From Paenibacillus sp. FSL H8-0332 (GTDB lineage Bacteria; Bacillota; Bacilli; Paenibacillales; Paenibacillaceae), in NCBI RefSeq assembly GCF_037963835.1, contig NZ_CP150145.1, positions 1,922,001 through 1,986,000 on the forward strand: 64,000 bases of DNA, given 5' to 3'. Below the pieces are notes generated by a model. The model was not told where the DNA came from, searched no databases, and saw only the letters and a list, made by a program, of their open reading frames with translations. Position 1 is the stretch's first letter; each line of letters starts with the position of its first letter. Made by a program: the position numbers and the translations under genes. Shown piece after piece: positions 18,001 to 26,396 of this stretch.

Positions 18001-19164
18001 CTAGTGTGATTTCGATACGATCTTGCCGTCTTTCATTACCCATCTGACCTGACGCAAGTTGTTAATATCCGCCAGCGGATCTACCCCGACGACAAACAGG
18101 TCGGCTCTCTTGCCTGTTTCAATAGTACCCAGCTCATGAGCAAGCTGACAGATCTTAGCACCGGTTGAAGTGGCAGCCACAATAATCTGCATCGGGGAGA
18201 GGCCAGCCTGACCTAACAACTGGATCTCCTTCCACGGCATCCCGGCTCTGTACCACGGAGGAGCTTCTTCGATAAAATCATCCCCCAGTCCAACCTCTCC
18301 GCCTGCCTGAATAAATCTCCGGACATTATCCAGGCCTTGCTCCAGCAGCGGCGCTCCGAATTTGTCCTGGAACATCTGGAGTACGGTGAGTGTGGGGACG
18401 ATATGGATGCTCGCGCTCACCATTTGCCGGATCAGTTGATCGTCCAGCCGATCGTAGACCATATGGGCAGCATCGCTGATCCCTGCATTCACCAGCATCT
18501 GAAGATTGCGTGCACTTGTAACATGAGCAGACACGTAAGCACCCATGCTTCGGGCCTCCTGGCAGATCGCTTCGAGAATCTCCTGATTCAGCTGGGGCAG
18601 TCCGGCAGTGGCGGGATCGTAGCCGTCTTCCAGCGCTGTTTTGATGAAATGTATTCCTTGTCCCAGGACTTCACGGACCTTAAGCCGCGCCTCCTCCGCA
18701 CTCCCTACCCCGATAGGCTCCTGACCACCGTACCCGCCTGGAGCCGTGAATACTTTGCCGGACGTAAGAATTCTGGGAAAAGCACCGCCCTCCAGCTGCT
18801 GCGTGTGAGTGACCACCTCTTCAATCGATGCTGCCGTAGTCATCCCCTCATCGCGGATCGTAGTAATTCCTTCTGCAAGGCACGCGGCCAAATATTCCGT
18901 ATGATATCCGTGCAGCGGCTCATTCTGTATGTACTTGAAGCTGGTATGGGCATGGGTGTGAATAAACCCCGGCAAAATGACCATACCCTCAAGGTCGATC
19001 ACTGTTGTGGCGGAGTCATACCCGGTTCTCCCGTTAATGTCATTATGCTGTGCTATGGTGCCGAAGCGGCCATTAACAATCTCAATGCTTACATGATGCA
19101 GCGGCGGCTGTCCGGTTCCATCGATTACAGTTCCGTTCGTCAGCAAGATGCGCTCATTTCCCAT
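18001..19164 (-). CDS. Amidohydrolase family protein (imidazolonepropionase/prolidase-like)
   Basis: A 387-residue metal-dependent hydrolase of the amidohydrolase superfamily. It shows the N-terminal composite sandwich (LLTNGTVIDGTGQPPLHHV), the metal-binding HTHAHTS after ILPGFI, FIKTALEDGYD (possible bridging Lys), AYVSAHVTSA and AAHMVYDR (two metal His), a late Asp in VGLGDDF, and the C-terminal LGTIETGKRADLFVV typical of the group. Subgroup members cleave cyclic amides or dipeptides; the substrate here cannot be named. No signal peptide is seen. GAGGGGAC precedes the ATG. The gene is divergent from the SDR gene and is cotranscribed with the GNAT gene. Confidence 0.88.
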   Translation of the reverse strand: MGNERILLTNGTVIDGTGQPPLHHVSIEIVNGRFGTIAQHNDINGRTGYDSATTVIDLEGMVILPGFIHTHAHTSFKYIQNEPLHGYHTEYLAACLAEGITTIRDEGMTTAASIEEVVTHTQQLEGGAFPRILTSGKVFTAPGGYGGQEPIGVGSAEEARLKVREVLGQGIHFIKTALEDGYDPATAGLPQLNQEILEAICQEARSMGAYVSAHVTSARNLQMLVNAGISDAAHMVYDRLDDQLIRQMVSASIHIVPTLTVLQMFQDKFGAPLLEQGLDNVRRFIQAGGEVGLGDDFIEEAPPWYRAGMPWKEIQLLGQAGLSPMQIIVAATSTGAKICQLAHELGTIETGKRADLFVVGVDPLADINNLRQVRWVMKDGKIVSKSH

Positions 19165-19454
19165 GATAGAAGCGTCCCCTCAGTTAAGGTAGTTGTCGTT
19201 CCTCACAAAGTATAGGACATTCCTCTTAGCGGATATAGATAATATTCTCTTTGGAAACGTTCCTTACTTACTGGCTATCGTTCCGCTATGGGTGCCGGTG
19301 AATGTAGATTGGTTGTTTGGGCGGCTGCCGAGTGTGGTAAGTAACATAACGTAGAGCCAGGCAGGCACACTGCCTGATGCATAAACACCAGGCCTTAAGC
19401 CATGCTAACAAGATGTGTTCAACATTATTGTGAACTGCGAAAGGAGAATGGATT

Positions 19455-20327
19455 ATGCCAGACACAAGTAAACAACCTATCAAAACCCTGCCTCCGCAGG
19501 TACAGGATCAGCAGCCCGGAATTGAAAGTGAGATGAATCCGCTTCCGGAGTTTGAGACACCGGCGTACAAGGCAGCAGGCAAACTGCTGGGCAAGGCCGC
19601 ACTCATTACGGGAGGTGATAGCGGGATCGGGCGTGCGGTTGCCGTTCATTTTGCCAAGGAGGGCGCAGATGTGGTGATCTCCTACTTGAACGAGCATGAG
19701 GATGCGGAAGAGACCAAGCGCCAGGTGGAGCAGGAGGGCAGAAAGTGTATTCTGATCGCCGGGGACATCGGGGACGAAGCCTTCTGTCAGGACCTGATTC
19801 ATCAAACGGTTGAAGGACTTGGCAAGCTCGATATTCTAATCAACAATGCGGCGGAGCAGCATCCGCAGGATCATATTGAGGACATCACAGCGGAGCAGCT
19901 GGAGCGTACGTTCCGGACGAATATTTTCTCCATGTTCTATCTGACAAAAGCAGCTATGCCTCATCTTAAAAAAGGCGCTACGATCATTAACACCACCTCC
20001 ATCACGGCGTATCGCGGCAGCCCGCAGCTGCTGGACTATTCGTCCACCAAGGGAGCGATTCTCAGCTTCACCCGTTCGCTGTCGATGAATCTGGCCGATA
20101 AGGGCATCCGCGTGAATGCGGTAGCGCCCGGACCGATCTGGACCCCGCTGATTCCGTCAACCTTTGACGCGAAGAAGGTCAGTGAGTTCGGTGGCACCCA
20201 GCCGATGAAGCGCCCGGGGCAGCCTGAAGAGCTGGCACCGGCTTATGTATACCTGGCCTCGGACGATTCCTCTTATGTGAGCGGACAGGTTATGCATGTG
20301 AACGGCGGCGAGGTCGTCAACGGATGA
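19455..20327 (+). CDS. Short-chain dehydrogenase/reductase (YhdF/YhxC/GsP39-like)
   Basis: A 290-residue classical SDR with a 40-residue N-terminal extension. The nucleotide-binding motif is LITGGDSGIGRAVA, followed by NNAAEQHP (NNAG-like), the catalytic Ser in INTTSITAYRGS, and YSSTKGAI with catalytic Tyr and Lys; the C-terminus has YVSGQVMHVNGGEVV. The N-terminal part (QVQDQQPGIESEMNP-like) is characteristic of the general-stress SDR group of Gram-positive bacteria (YhdF, YhxC). Their natural substrates are poorly known. The ATG follows AAAGGAGAA. It stands alone before the thiamine riboswitch. Confidence 0.9.
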   Translation: MPDTSKQPIKTLPPQVQDQQPGIESEMNPLPEFETPAYKAAGKLLGKAALITGGDSGIGRAVAVHFAKEGADVVISYLNEHEDAEETKRQVEQEGRKCILIAGDIGDEAFCQDLIHQTVEGLGKLDILINNAAEQHPQDHIEDITAEQLERTFRTNIFSMFYLTKAAMPHLKKGATIINTTSITAYRGSPQLLDYSSTKGAILSFTRSLSMNLADKGIRVNAVAPGPIWTPLIPSTFDAKKVSEFGGTQPMKRPGQPEELAPAYVYLASDDSSYVSGQVMHVNGGEVVNG

Positions 20328-20389
20328 TAGCTCTAACAGGAATTATATGCTAATATACAAAAAGCAAGGCCAAACAATAGCATAGAACG

Positions 20390-20477
20390 ATCACTAGGGG
20401 AGCCGCAAGGCTGAGACGGGCGTATCTGCTTGGACCCTTTGAACCTGATCTGGGTTATACCAGCGTAGGGAAGTGGA
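20390..20477 (+). promoter_or_regulatory. TPP (THI-box) riboswitch
   Basis: The conserved core is present in order: ACTAGGGGAGCC, the short P3 stem, GGCTGAGA, then GACCCTTTGAACCTGAT, CTGG, and ACCAGCGTAGGGAAGTGG. These are the thiamine pyrophosphate-binding elements of the class. It lies directly upstream of tenI-thiS-thiG-thiH and, with the terminator at 20531, should shut the operon off when TPP is high. Confidence 0.97.
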
Positions 20478-20530
20478 GAAACGAATAATGCAGCGGGGGT
20501 TCCGGCCACCGGTATCCCTGCTTATATTCC

Positions 20531-20561
20531 AGACTGCTTCCTTATGGGGGCGGTCTTTTTT
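20531..20561 (+). terminator. Expression-platform terminator of the TPP riboswitch
   Basis: AGACTGCTTCC (20531-20541) pairs along its length with GGGGGCGGTCT (20546-20556), using G-T pairs, around TTAT and is followed by TTTTT. Its place about 50 nt after the aptamer suits transcription attenuation. Confidence 0.88.
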
Positions 20562-20609
20562 GTGTTTGTGTGTTTATGGAGAATGGAGCGGAAGAGAGGG
20601 GCGAAGGCG

Positions 20610-21281
20610 TTGCACGAACTTCATGTCATCTCAGACGGGCGGCTGCAGCCTGAAGCGCTGGCCGAATGGGCCGTGGCGGTACATCCCATGGTGGATTATA
20701 TTCATCTCCGGGAAAAAGCCATGTCCGCCCGCGAACTGCTGGCTACGGCGCAGCAGATGCTTCAGGCCGGGGTTCCGCCTTCGAAGCTGGTCATTAATGA
20801 CCGGATCGATCTTGCCCTGGCCGCCGGGGCAGGTGGTGTACAGTTAGCCTGGCATAGCCTTCCGCCAGCCGCAGTGCGCGGCTGTGCACCGGGCCTGCGG
20901 ATCGGCAGGTCCGTGCACTCCCGGGAAGAGGCGGTGGAGGCTGGAAGGCAGGGAGCGGACTTCTGCCTCTACGGGCATGTGTTCCCGACGGCCTGCAAGC
21001 CCGGACAGGAGGCACGCGGACTGGAGCAGCTGGCGGAGGCCGTCCGCTGGAGCCGCATACCGCTGATTGCGCTCGGAGGGATTACCCCGGACAATGCCGG
21101 AACAGTGCTGGCCCAAGGGGCGGCTGGCATTGCTGTCATGTCGGGGATCTGTGGAGCCCCGGACCCGGTCGCAGCGGCCCGGGCATACAGGGCAGCGGTT
21201 CAGAGGGCGGCCGAGCTGGCTGAGACGCCGGATATGGATCAAGCACAGGGCACAGCAGGAGGTGAACAGACGTGGATGTGA
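20610..21281 (+). CDS. tenI: Thiazole tautomerase TenI
   Basis: A 223-residue TIM-barrel protein of the ThiE/TenI group. TenI converts the thiazole product of ThiG to the aromatic carboxythiazole phosphate. It is called TenI rather than ThiE because of ELHVISDG, the ELAR-like end of helix 1, GRSVHSREEA and the TenI-typical loop GHVFPTACKPGQEARG containing the active-site His. The C-terminus (GGITPDNAGTVLAQGAAGIAVMSGI) binds phosphate. TTG at 20610 is preferred, with AGAGGGG/GAAGG upstream; the earlier starts fall inside the riboswitch terminator. The last 10 bases overlap thiS. The C-terminal tail after about residue 205 is longer than usual. Confidence 0.88.
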   Translation: MHELHVISDGRLQPEALAEWAVAVHPMVDYIHLREKAMSARELLATAQQMLQAGVPPSKLVINDRIDLALAAGAGGVQLAWHSLPPAAVRGCAPGLRIGRSVHSREEAVEAGRQGADFCLYGHVFPTACKPGQEARGLEQLAEAVRWSRIPLIALGGITPDNAGTVLAQGAAGIAVMSGICGAPDPVAAARAYRAAVQRAAELAETPDMDQAQGTAGGEQTWM

Positions 21282-21475
21282 CCGTTAACGGGAAGAGTCA
21301 AAGGATCGAAGAGAGCTGCCGGACACTGGCGGATCTGCTGGCCCGGCCCGAGTGGGCCGGTAAGCTGGTGATTGTCGAGCTGAACGGTGAGCTTGCCGGC
21401 AGAGAGGTTTATGGAGAGACACTGCTCAGCGAGGGGGACCGGGTGGAGCTGGTTCATTTTGTAGGCGGAGGTTAG
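21272..21475 (+). CDS. thiS: Sulfur carrier protein ThiS
   Basis: A 67-residue ubiquitin-like protein ending in Gly-Gly-Gly, the hallmark of ThiS, whose C-terminal thiocarboxylate donates sulfur for the thiazole ring. Supporting segments are VTVNGKSQ, VELNGELAGRE and GDRVELVHFVGGG. The GTG start has GGAGGTG at good spacing within the end of tenI (10-nt overlap), indicating translational coupling. The adenylating enzyme ThiF, which it needs, is not encoded in this operon. Confidence 0.95.
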   Translation: MDVTVNGKSQRIEESCRTLADLLARPEWAGKLVIVELNGELAGREVYGETLLSEGDRVELVHFVGGG

Positions 21476-21559
21476 GGATAGGCGGGCAGAGGAGAAGCGA
21501 ACGAGCAGGCAGATTGGCAGTTTAGATACAGGCGATAACTTATCCCAGGAGGCGGTATA

Positions 21560-22324
21560 ATGCAAGACCCTTTGACGATTGGCGGAGTGACTCTAACCAG
21601 CAGACTGTTCATTGGTACCGGAAAATACAGCCGTAACACCCTCATTCCCGAGGTCATTGCACGCTCAGGCTCACAGGTCATTACCGTTGCCCTGCGCCGG
21701 GTGGACCCGGAGAGCAAGGACAATATTGTCAGCCATATTCCTTCCCATATGACCTTACTGCCCAATACCTCCGGTGCGCGCACCGCAGAGGAAGCAGTAC
21801 GGATTGCCCGGCTGGCGAGGTCGGCGGGGCTGGGCAACTGGGTGAAGATTGAGGTCATCAACGACCAAAAATATTTACTGCCGGATAATATGGAGACCAT
21901 CCGGGCAACCGAGATCCTCGCAGCAGAAGGCTTCGTGGTGCTTCCGTATATGAGTCCTGATCTGTCCGCCGCTCTCCGGTTGAAGGCTGCGGGGGCGGCG
22001 GCCGTGATGCCGCTGGGAGCGCCAATCGGGTCCAACCGCGGACTGCAGACCAAGGAGCTGATCCGCATTCTGATCTCCGAGACGGATATGCCAGTCATTG
22101 TGGATGCCGGAATCGGCAGACCCTCTGAGGCGGCTGAGGCAATGGAAATGGGAGCCGCAGCGGTGCTGCTTAATACAGCAATTGCCACCGCCAAAGATCC
22201 GCTGCTGATGGCAGAGGCCTTCTGCGAGGCGGTATCCGCAGGGCGTAAGGCTTTTCTCGCCGGACTGGGGCCCGTGGAGGAGACGGCGGCAGCCTCTTCA
22301 CCGTTGACCGGGTTTTTGGCCTGA
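21560..22324 (+). CDS. thiG: Thiazole synthase ThiG
   Basis: A 254-residue TIM-barrel enzyme that condenses deoxyxylulose phosphate, dehydroglycine and the ThiS thiocarboxylate to the thiazole. Diagnostic parts are [49 protein letters not shown] (Schiff-base Lys in VKIEV), [14 protein letters not shown] and [27 protein letters not shown] precedes the ATG. It lies 84 bp after thiS. Confidence 0.96.
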   Translation: MQDPLTIGGVTLTSRLFIGTGKYSRNTLIPEVIARSGSQVITVALRRVDPESKDNIVSHIPSHMTLLPNTSGARTAEEAVRIARLARSAGLGNWVKIEVINDQKYLLPDNMETIRATEILAAEGFVVLPYMSPDLSAALRLKAAGAAAVMPLGAPIGSNRGLQTKELIRILISETDMPVIVDAGIGRPSEAAEAMEMGAAAVLLNTAIATAKDPLLMAEAFCEAVSAGRKAFLAGLGPVEETAAASSPLTGFLA

Positions 22325-22351
22325 CAGATGTAATAGGGAGGGGGAACGGTT

Positions 22352-23473
22352 ATGAGCTTTTATGAGACGATGACCCGGCTGGAGCAGCTTCCTTACAGGG
22401 CGTTATGGAGCCGGTATACGGCAGAGGATGTGAAGCGCGCACTTCGTGCAGAGCAGGTTGATGAAGAGGGGCTGATGGCATTGCTGTCACCGGCAGCGGA
22501 GCCTTATCTGGAGGAGATGGCGCAGAAGGCACACCGGTTAACGCGTACGCATTTCGGCCATGTGATGCAATTATTTACACCGATGTATCTCGCTGATTAC
22601 TGTGTGAATCATTGTACCTATTGCAGCTTCAGCTCCATTTATGATTTTCCGCGTAAAAAACTAACGCTGGAGCAGGTCGCCCGGGAAGCAGAGACCATCG
22701 CAGCCACGGGCCTGCGCCACATTCTCATTCTGACCGGAGAATCCCGGAGGGACAGTCCGGCCGGTTATGTGAGGGACTGCGTGAATGTGCTCCGGCGCTA
22801 TTTTTCCTCCGTCAGCATTGAAGTGAATCCGCTCTCGACAGCAGAATATGCTGAGCTCAGAGACGCCGGTGTGGACGGTCTGACGCTCTATCAGGAGGTC
22901 TACCACCAGGAGACTTATCGGGCGCTGCATGTAAAAGGACCCAAACGCGTCTACCGCAACCGTCTGGATGCTCCCGAGCGGGGCTGTGAGGCCGGGTTCC
23001 GTTCGGTCAATATCGGAGCCCTGCTCGGCATGTACGAATGGCGCCAGGAGGCTCTGGCCACTGCGCTGCATGCGAGGTACTTGCAGGACAAGTACCCGGA
23101 ATGCGAAATCGGATTGTCCGTTCCAAGATTTCGGCCATACCTGGGGGAATTCAATCCCGCAAGTGATGTGACCGACCGTGCACTGGTGCAGATTATCCTG
23201 GCGTACCGTCTGTTCCTGCCGCGCTCTGGCCTCTCACTGTCCACACGCGAGCCTGCTGCTCTGCGCGATCATCTGGTCCAGCTCGGCATCACGAAGATGT
23301 CGGCAGGGGTATCCACCGAAGTGGGCGGACATTCCCTGGAAGGGGGAACGCCGCAGTTTGAAATCTCGGACAACCGCAGCGTGGATGAGATCGCCGTGAT
23401 GCTGCGCTTGCGAGGGCTGGAGCCGGTGTTCAAGGACTGGGATATCCTGTCCGAGCCGGCCGGCTTGGCTTAG
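22352..23473 (+). CDS. thiH: 2-iminoacetate synthase ThiH (radical SAM)
   Basis: A 373-residue radical SAM enzyme that cleaves tyrosine to dehydroglycine and p-cresol, feeding ThiG. The cluster-binding motif is CVNHCTYCSF (CX3CX2C), preceded by the LFTPMYLADY segment, and the LILTGESR region binds SAM. The C-terminal half has LSVPRFRPYLGEF and KMSAGVSTEVGGH as in ThiH. Using ThiH instead of glycine oxidase ThiO (the B. subtilis route) means the pathway can run without oxygen. It is the last gene of the operon; a strong bidirectional terminator follows. Confidence 0.95.
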   Translation: MSFYETMTRLEQLPYRALWSRYTAEDVKRALRAEQVDEEGLMALLSPAAEPYLEEMAQKAHRLTRTHFGHVMQLFTPMYLADYCVNHCTYCSFSSIYDFPRKKLTLEQVAREAETIAATGLRHILILTGESRRDSPAGYVRDCVNVLRRYFSSVSIEVNPLSTAEYAELRDAGVDGLTLYQEVYHQETYRALHVKGPKRVYRNRLDAPERGCEAGFRSVNIGALLGMYEWRQEALATALHARYLQDKYPECEIGLSVPRFRPYLGEFNPASDVTDRALVQIILAYRLFLPRSGLSLSTREPAALRDHLVQLGITKMSAGVSTEVGGHSLEGGTPQFEISDNRSVDEIAVMLRLRGLEPVFKDWDILSEPAGLA

Positions 23474-23553
23474 CCGAAAAGAATTGGATGGATGTAGTCT
23501 GGAGTAACTGACTGGATTGACCAGACTCACGCAACTGACCAGATTGACTGGAC

Positions 23554-23585
23554 GCAAATAACCCGCCGTGAGGCGGGTTATTTGC
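23554..23585 (+). terminator. Bidirectional terminator after thiH
   Basis: A perfect 14-bp inverted repeat, GCAAATAACCCGCC / GGCGGGTTATTTGC, with the tetraloop GTGA. The stem itself provides the A and T runs, so it can act from both strands; thiH and the HD gene are convergent. Just upstream (23505-23552) two small mirrored hairpins share the loop ATTGA (CTGG-ATTGA-CCAG and CCAG-ATTGA-CTGG). Confidence 0.9.
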
Positions 23586-23627
23586 ATAATCTAAAGATTA
23601 CAGGGCTTCTCGCGCCAACTTCTCCTT

Positions 23628-23680
23628 CTATCGTGAAGACGTACGGTCGAATGTAGGCGAAAAACCGAACACAATCGTAA
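23628..23680 (+). repeat. Single unit of the family 1 hairpin repeat (site B)
   Basis: One copy of the unit with core GCGAAAAACCGAACACA, and a preceding linker (GTGAAGACGTACGGTCGA) that resembles the site A linker. Downstream, 23715-23815 aligns with 17345-17450 (shared blocks include CTCCTCA, CCGGATGC, CCGCTTA and GCATAGCATT-like ends), so the element extends beyond the hairpin. It lies between convergent genes. Confidence 0.75.
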
Positions 23681-23863
23681 TGTGCTGGAGAAACACTACA
23701 TGGATCGATTGTGTGCTCCTCAGGGCTGACACCGGATGCGGTCAGAAAGCAGTCGACTGGAAAAAATAGGGTTCCGCTTAAAAGCGGCATTCGCATAGCA
23801 TTGTTAACACGTTAGTGTAACAGCCAACGCTAGGAGCCAACATATACGAATACTGTACTCTAT

Positions 23864-24508
23864 TTACTCTATGGATTCAGGTTGTCCGGCAGACTGTCCC
23901 TGACTCGCGCTGGAAGACAGCTCGTCCAGCGACATCTCGAAGCCCGGAGCCATGTGTTTAAGGAAATATTCCATCTCAGGCATCCCCAGCACATGCAGCT
24001 TCGCGGCGGTCTGCTCTTTGGCGGCGGCGAATTCTCGGTTACCTGCGGCGACCTCCCAGACGCATTTCAGGTAAGCGTCCAGCACATCCGCTGCCTTGAC
24101 GTAGCGTAGCAGTCCGGCATCTTCGGAGCCGGGCGGGCTGGTGTGCGGCTGCAGGAGCGGCGCATAGACTGCGCTCAGCTCTGGCGGAATCATGGCCGCC
24201 AGCCGGTCGGCGGCCACCTGCTCCATCTCGCGGAAGCTGGACAGCAGACGCGAGTTGTTATGCTTCACCGGCGTGGCGATGTCGCCGGTGAAGACCTCGG
24301 TGGCGTCGTGGAACAGCGCCATCGTAGATGCACGGTCGGCGTTCAGCGAGCGGCCGAAATGGGCATTGCCTATGGTGCACAGCATGTGCGCCAGCAGGGC
24401 GACCTGGAATGAATGCTGCGCCACGTTCTCCGGGGCGGTGCTGCGCATGAGGCTCCAGCGCTGGATATATTGCAGCCGGTAGAGATAGGCAGAGAAATGG
24501 TAGTTCAA
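23864..24508 (-). CDS. YfbR-like HD-domain 5'-deoxynucleotidase
   Basis: A 214-residue HD-superfamily phosphohydrolase. The motif series of YfbR is present: RWSLM, ENVAQHSFQVALLAHML (first His), ALFHDATEVFTGDIATPVKH (His-Asp pair with the YfbR-type extension), and a late Asp in YVKAADVLDAYLKC. YfbR removes the phosphate from deoxynucleoside 5'-monophosphates in nucleotide turnover. The upstream ATG (24529) has no ribosome binding site and lies before AAAGGGG; the TTG at 24508 is about 10 nt after it and gives MNYHFSAYLYR, so TTG is preferred. The gene is divergent from the fumarase gene. Confidence 0.85.
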   Translation of the reverse strand: MNYHFSAYLYRLQYIQRWSLMRSTAPENVAQHSFQVALLAHMLCTIGNAHFGRSLNADRASTMALFHDATEVFTGDIATPVKHNNSRLLSSFREMEQVAADRLAAMIPPELSAVYAPLLQPHTSPPGSEDAGLLRYVKAADVLDAYLKCVWEVAAGNREFAAAKEQTAAKLHVLGMPEMEYFLKHMAPGFEMSLDELSSSASQGQSAGQPESIE

Positions 24509-24606
24509 TTTTGAAGTAACCCCTTTCATGAGCAGCTTAATGTGCTATTATAGTAACTAATTGTACCAGAGATAGGGCCGCTTGAACCAGATGGAGAGGA
24601 GACTGA

Positions 24607-26316
24607 ATGAAGATGCAGCATTTTGAAGAGAGCATTTATAATTTGATTGTAGAGACCTCCACGAACTTGCCGGGTGATGTGCGCCGGGCGGTGGCCAGAG
24701 GGCGGGCGCTGGAAGACCGGGCGACACGCTCCGGACTGGCACTAACCACGATAGCGCAAAATATCGGGATGGCGGAGCAGCAAATATCGCCGATCTGCCA
24801 GGATACGGGGATGCCGACTTTTATAATTCATACGCCGGTGGGCGTGAATCAGATAGAAATGAAGAAGGATATTCACAGCGCGATTATCCGCGCTACGAAG
24901 AACGGGAAGCTGCGGCCTAATTCCGTGGATTCGCTAACCGGCGAGAACAGCGGGGATAATCTGGGGGCAGGGACTCCGGTGATTCACTTTGAGCAGTGGG
25001 AGGAAGATAGCGTTGACGTCCGGCTGATCCTGAAGGGCGGCGGCTGCGAGAATAAGAACATCCAGTACAGCCTTCCGGCAGAGCTGGAGGGACTCGGCAA
25101 AGCCGGACGCGACCTCGACGGTATCCGCAAGTGCATCCTGCATTCCGTATACCAGGCGCAGGGTCAGGGCTGTAGCGCAGGCTTCATTGGCGTAGGCATT
25201 GGCGGCGACCGTACCACGGGCTATGAGCTGGCGAAGAAGCAGCTGTTCCGCAAGGTCGAGGATGTGAATCCTATTGAAGATTTGGGCAAGCTGGAGAATT
25301 ACATTATGGAGAATGCCAATAAGCTCGGAATCGGCACGATGGGCTTCGGCGGTGAAGTGACGCTGCTGGGCTGCAAAATCGGAGTAATGAACCGGCTGCC
25401 AGCCAGCTTTTTCGTCTCGGTAGCTTATAACTGCTGGGCCTTCCGCCGTCAAGGCATTCTGGTCCATCCGGCTACCGGTGACATTCAGGAATGGCTGTAT
25501 GAGAGCGGCACCGGGATATCCGTCGAGGGAGAAGCTGCACCGCAGCCTGTTGCTGAAGCGGTGGGAGTAGCTGCGGCAGATCGGGCAGTTTCCGGCGTGG
25601 TGCCAGAGGATGCGACGATTCCTGCGGCACCGGCCATTGTATCCGGTACGGGTGAAGCAGCTTCCGATCCGGTTGTCCCGGTACATGAAGCGGCATCCGA
25701 ACCGGCTGCGGCAGCTTCTGCCGGATCAGGCGGCTCGCGCGAAGTCCGCCTGACCACACCAATCAGCGAGGAGGACATCCGCAGCCTGCGTGTCGGTGAT
25801 GTGGTGATCCTCTCCGGCGAGATGCATACCGGCCGCGATGCCCTGCACAAATACCTCATGGATCACGACACCCCTGTCGATCTGAACGGTGCCGTCATCT
25901 ATCACTGTGGCCCGGTTATGCTGAAGGATGATGAGGGCTGGCATGTGAAGGCGGCCGGACCGACAACCAGCATCCGCGAGGAGCCGTATCAGGGGGATAT
26001 TATTAAGAAGTTCGGTATCCGTGCCGTAATTGGCAAAGGCGGTATGGGCCCCAAGACCCTCAAGGCATTAGGCGAACACGGCGGCGTCTATCTCAATGCT
26101 ATTGGCGGAGCGGCGCAGTATTATGCAGAATGTATCAAGAAGGTTAATGCGGTAGACTTCATGGAATTCGGCATTCCTGAGGCGATGTGGCATTTACAGG
26201 TGGAAGGGTTCGCAGCAATTGTGACCATGGATGCCCACGGCAACAGCCTGCATGCCGATGTGGAGAAGGATTCCGCCGCCAAGCTGGCCCAGTTCCGGGA
26301 GCCGGTGTTTAAGTAA
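24607..26316 (+). CDS. Class I fumarate hydratase (Fe-S), alpha and beta domains in one chain
   Basis: A 569-residue iron-sulfur fumarase that interconverts fumarate and malate. The N-terminal alpha domain carries SPICQDTGMP (cluster Cys64), the substrate loop SGDNLGAGTP, LKGGGCENKN, and GFGGEVTLLG with the AYNCWAFRRQG region. The C-terminal beta domain begins near residue 378 with LTTPISEEDI and has GDVVILSGEMHTGRDALHK and GKGGMGPKTLKAL. Between them lies a roughly 75-residue linker made mostly of Ala, Val, Pro, Glu and Gly (about 304-377), far longer than usual for fused fumarases. The start follows GAGAGGAGACTGA. It is divergent from the HD nucleotidase gene, convergent with the next gene, and ends at a strong terminator. 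Tartrate dehydratase is a less likely alternative. Confidence 0.9.
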   Translation: MKMQHFEESIYNLIVETSTNLPGDVRRAVARGRALEDRATRSGLALTTIAQNIGMAEQQISPICQDTGMPTFIIHTPVGVNQIEMKKDIHSAIIRATKNGKLRPNSVDSLTGENSGDNLGAGTPVIHFEQWEEDSVDVRLILKGGGCENKNIQYSLPAELEGLGKAGRDLDGIRKCILHSVYQAQGQGCSAGFIGVGIGGDRTTGYELAKKQLFRKVEDVNPIEDLGKLENYIMENANKLGIGTMGFGGEVTLLGCKIGVMNRLPASFFVSVAYNCWAFRRQGILVHPATGDIQEWLYESGTGISVEGEAAPQPVAEAVGVAAADRAVSGVVPEDATIPAAPAIVSGTGEAASDPVVPVHEAASEPAAAASAGSGGSREVRLTTPISEEDIRSLRVGDVVILSGEMHTGRDALHKYLMDHDTPVDLNGAVIYHCGPVMLKDDEGWHVKAAGPTTSIREEPYQGDIIKKFGIRAVIGKGGMGPKTLKALGEHGGVYLNAIGGAAQYYAECIKKVNAVDFMEFGIPEAMWHLQVEGFAAIVTMDAHGNSLHADVEKDSAAKLAQFREPVFK

Positions 26317-26332
26317 CAGGACCTCAATCAAA

Positions 26333-26384
26333 GAAACAGCGGCAGTCATGGACGAGTAAAGTCCGCAGACTGGCGCTGTTTTTA
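26333..26384 (+). terminator. Terminator between the fumarase and convergent 26.4-kb gene
   Basis: A long interrupted stem: AAACAGCG-G-CAGTC at 26334 onward pairs with GACTG-G-CGCTGTTT, the spacer itself can pair (TGGAC/GTCCG), and TTTTT follows. Confidence 0.88.
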
Positions 26385-26396
26385 AATATAAGATGC

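Noticed and set aside
18337..19215. A 292-codon plus-strand frame opposite the amidohydrolase gene
   Set aside because: The amidohydrolase has all metal-binding motifs; the opposite frame has none and no start signal.
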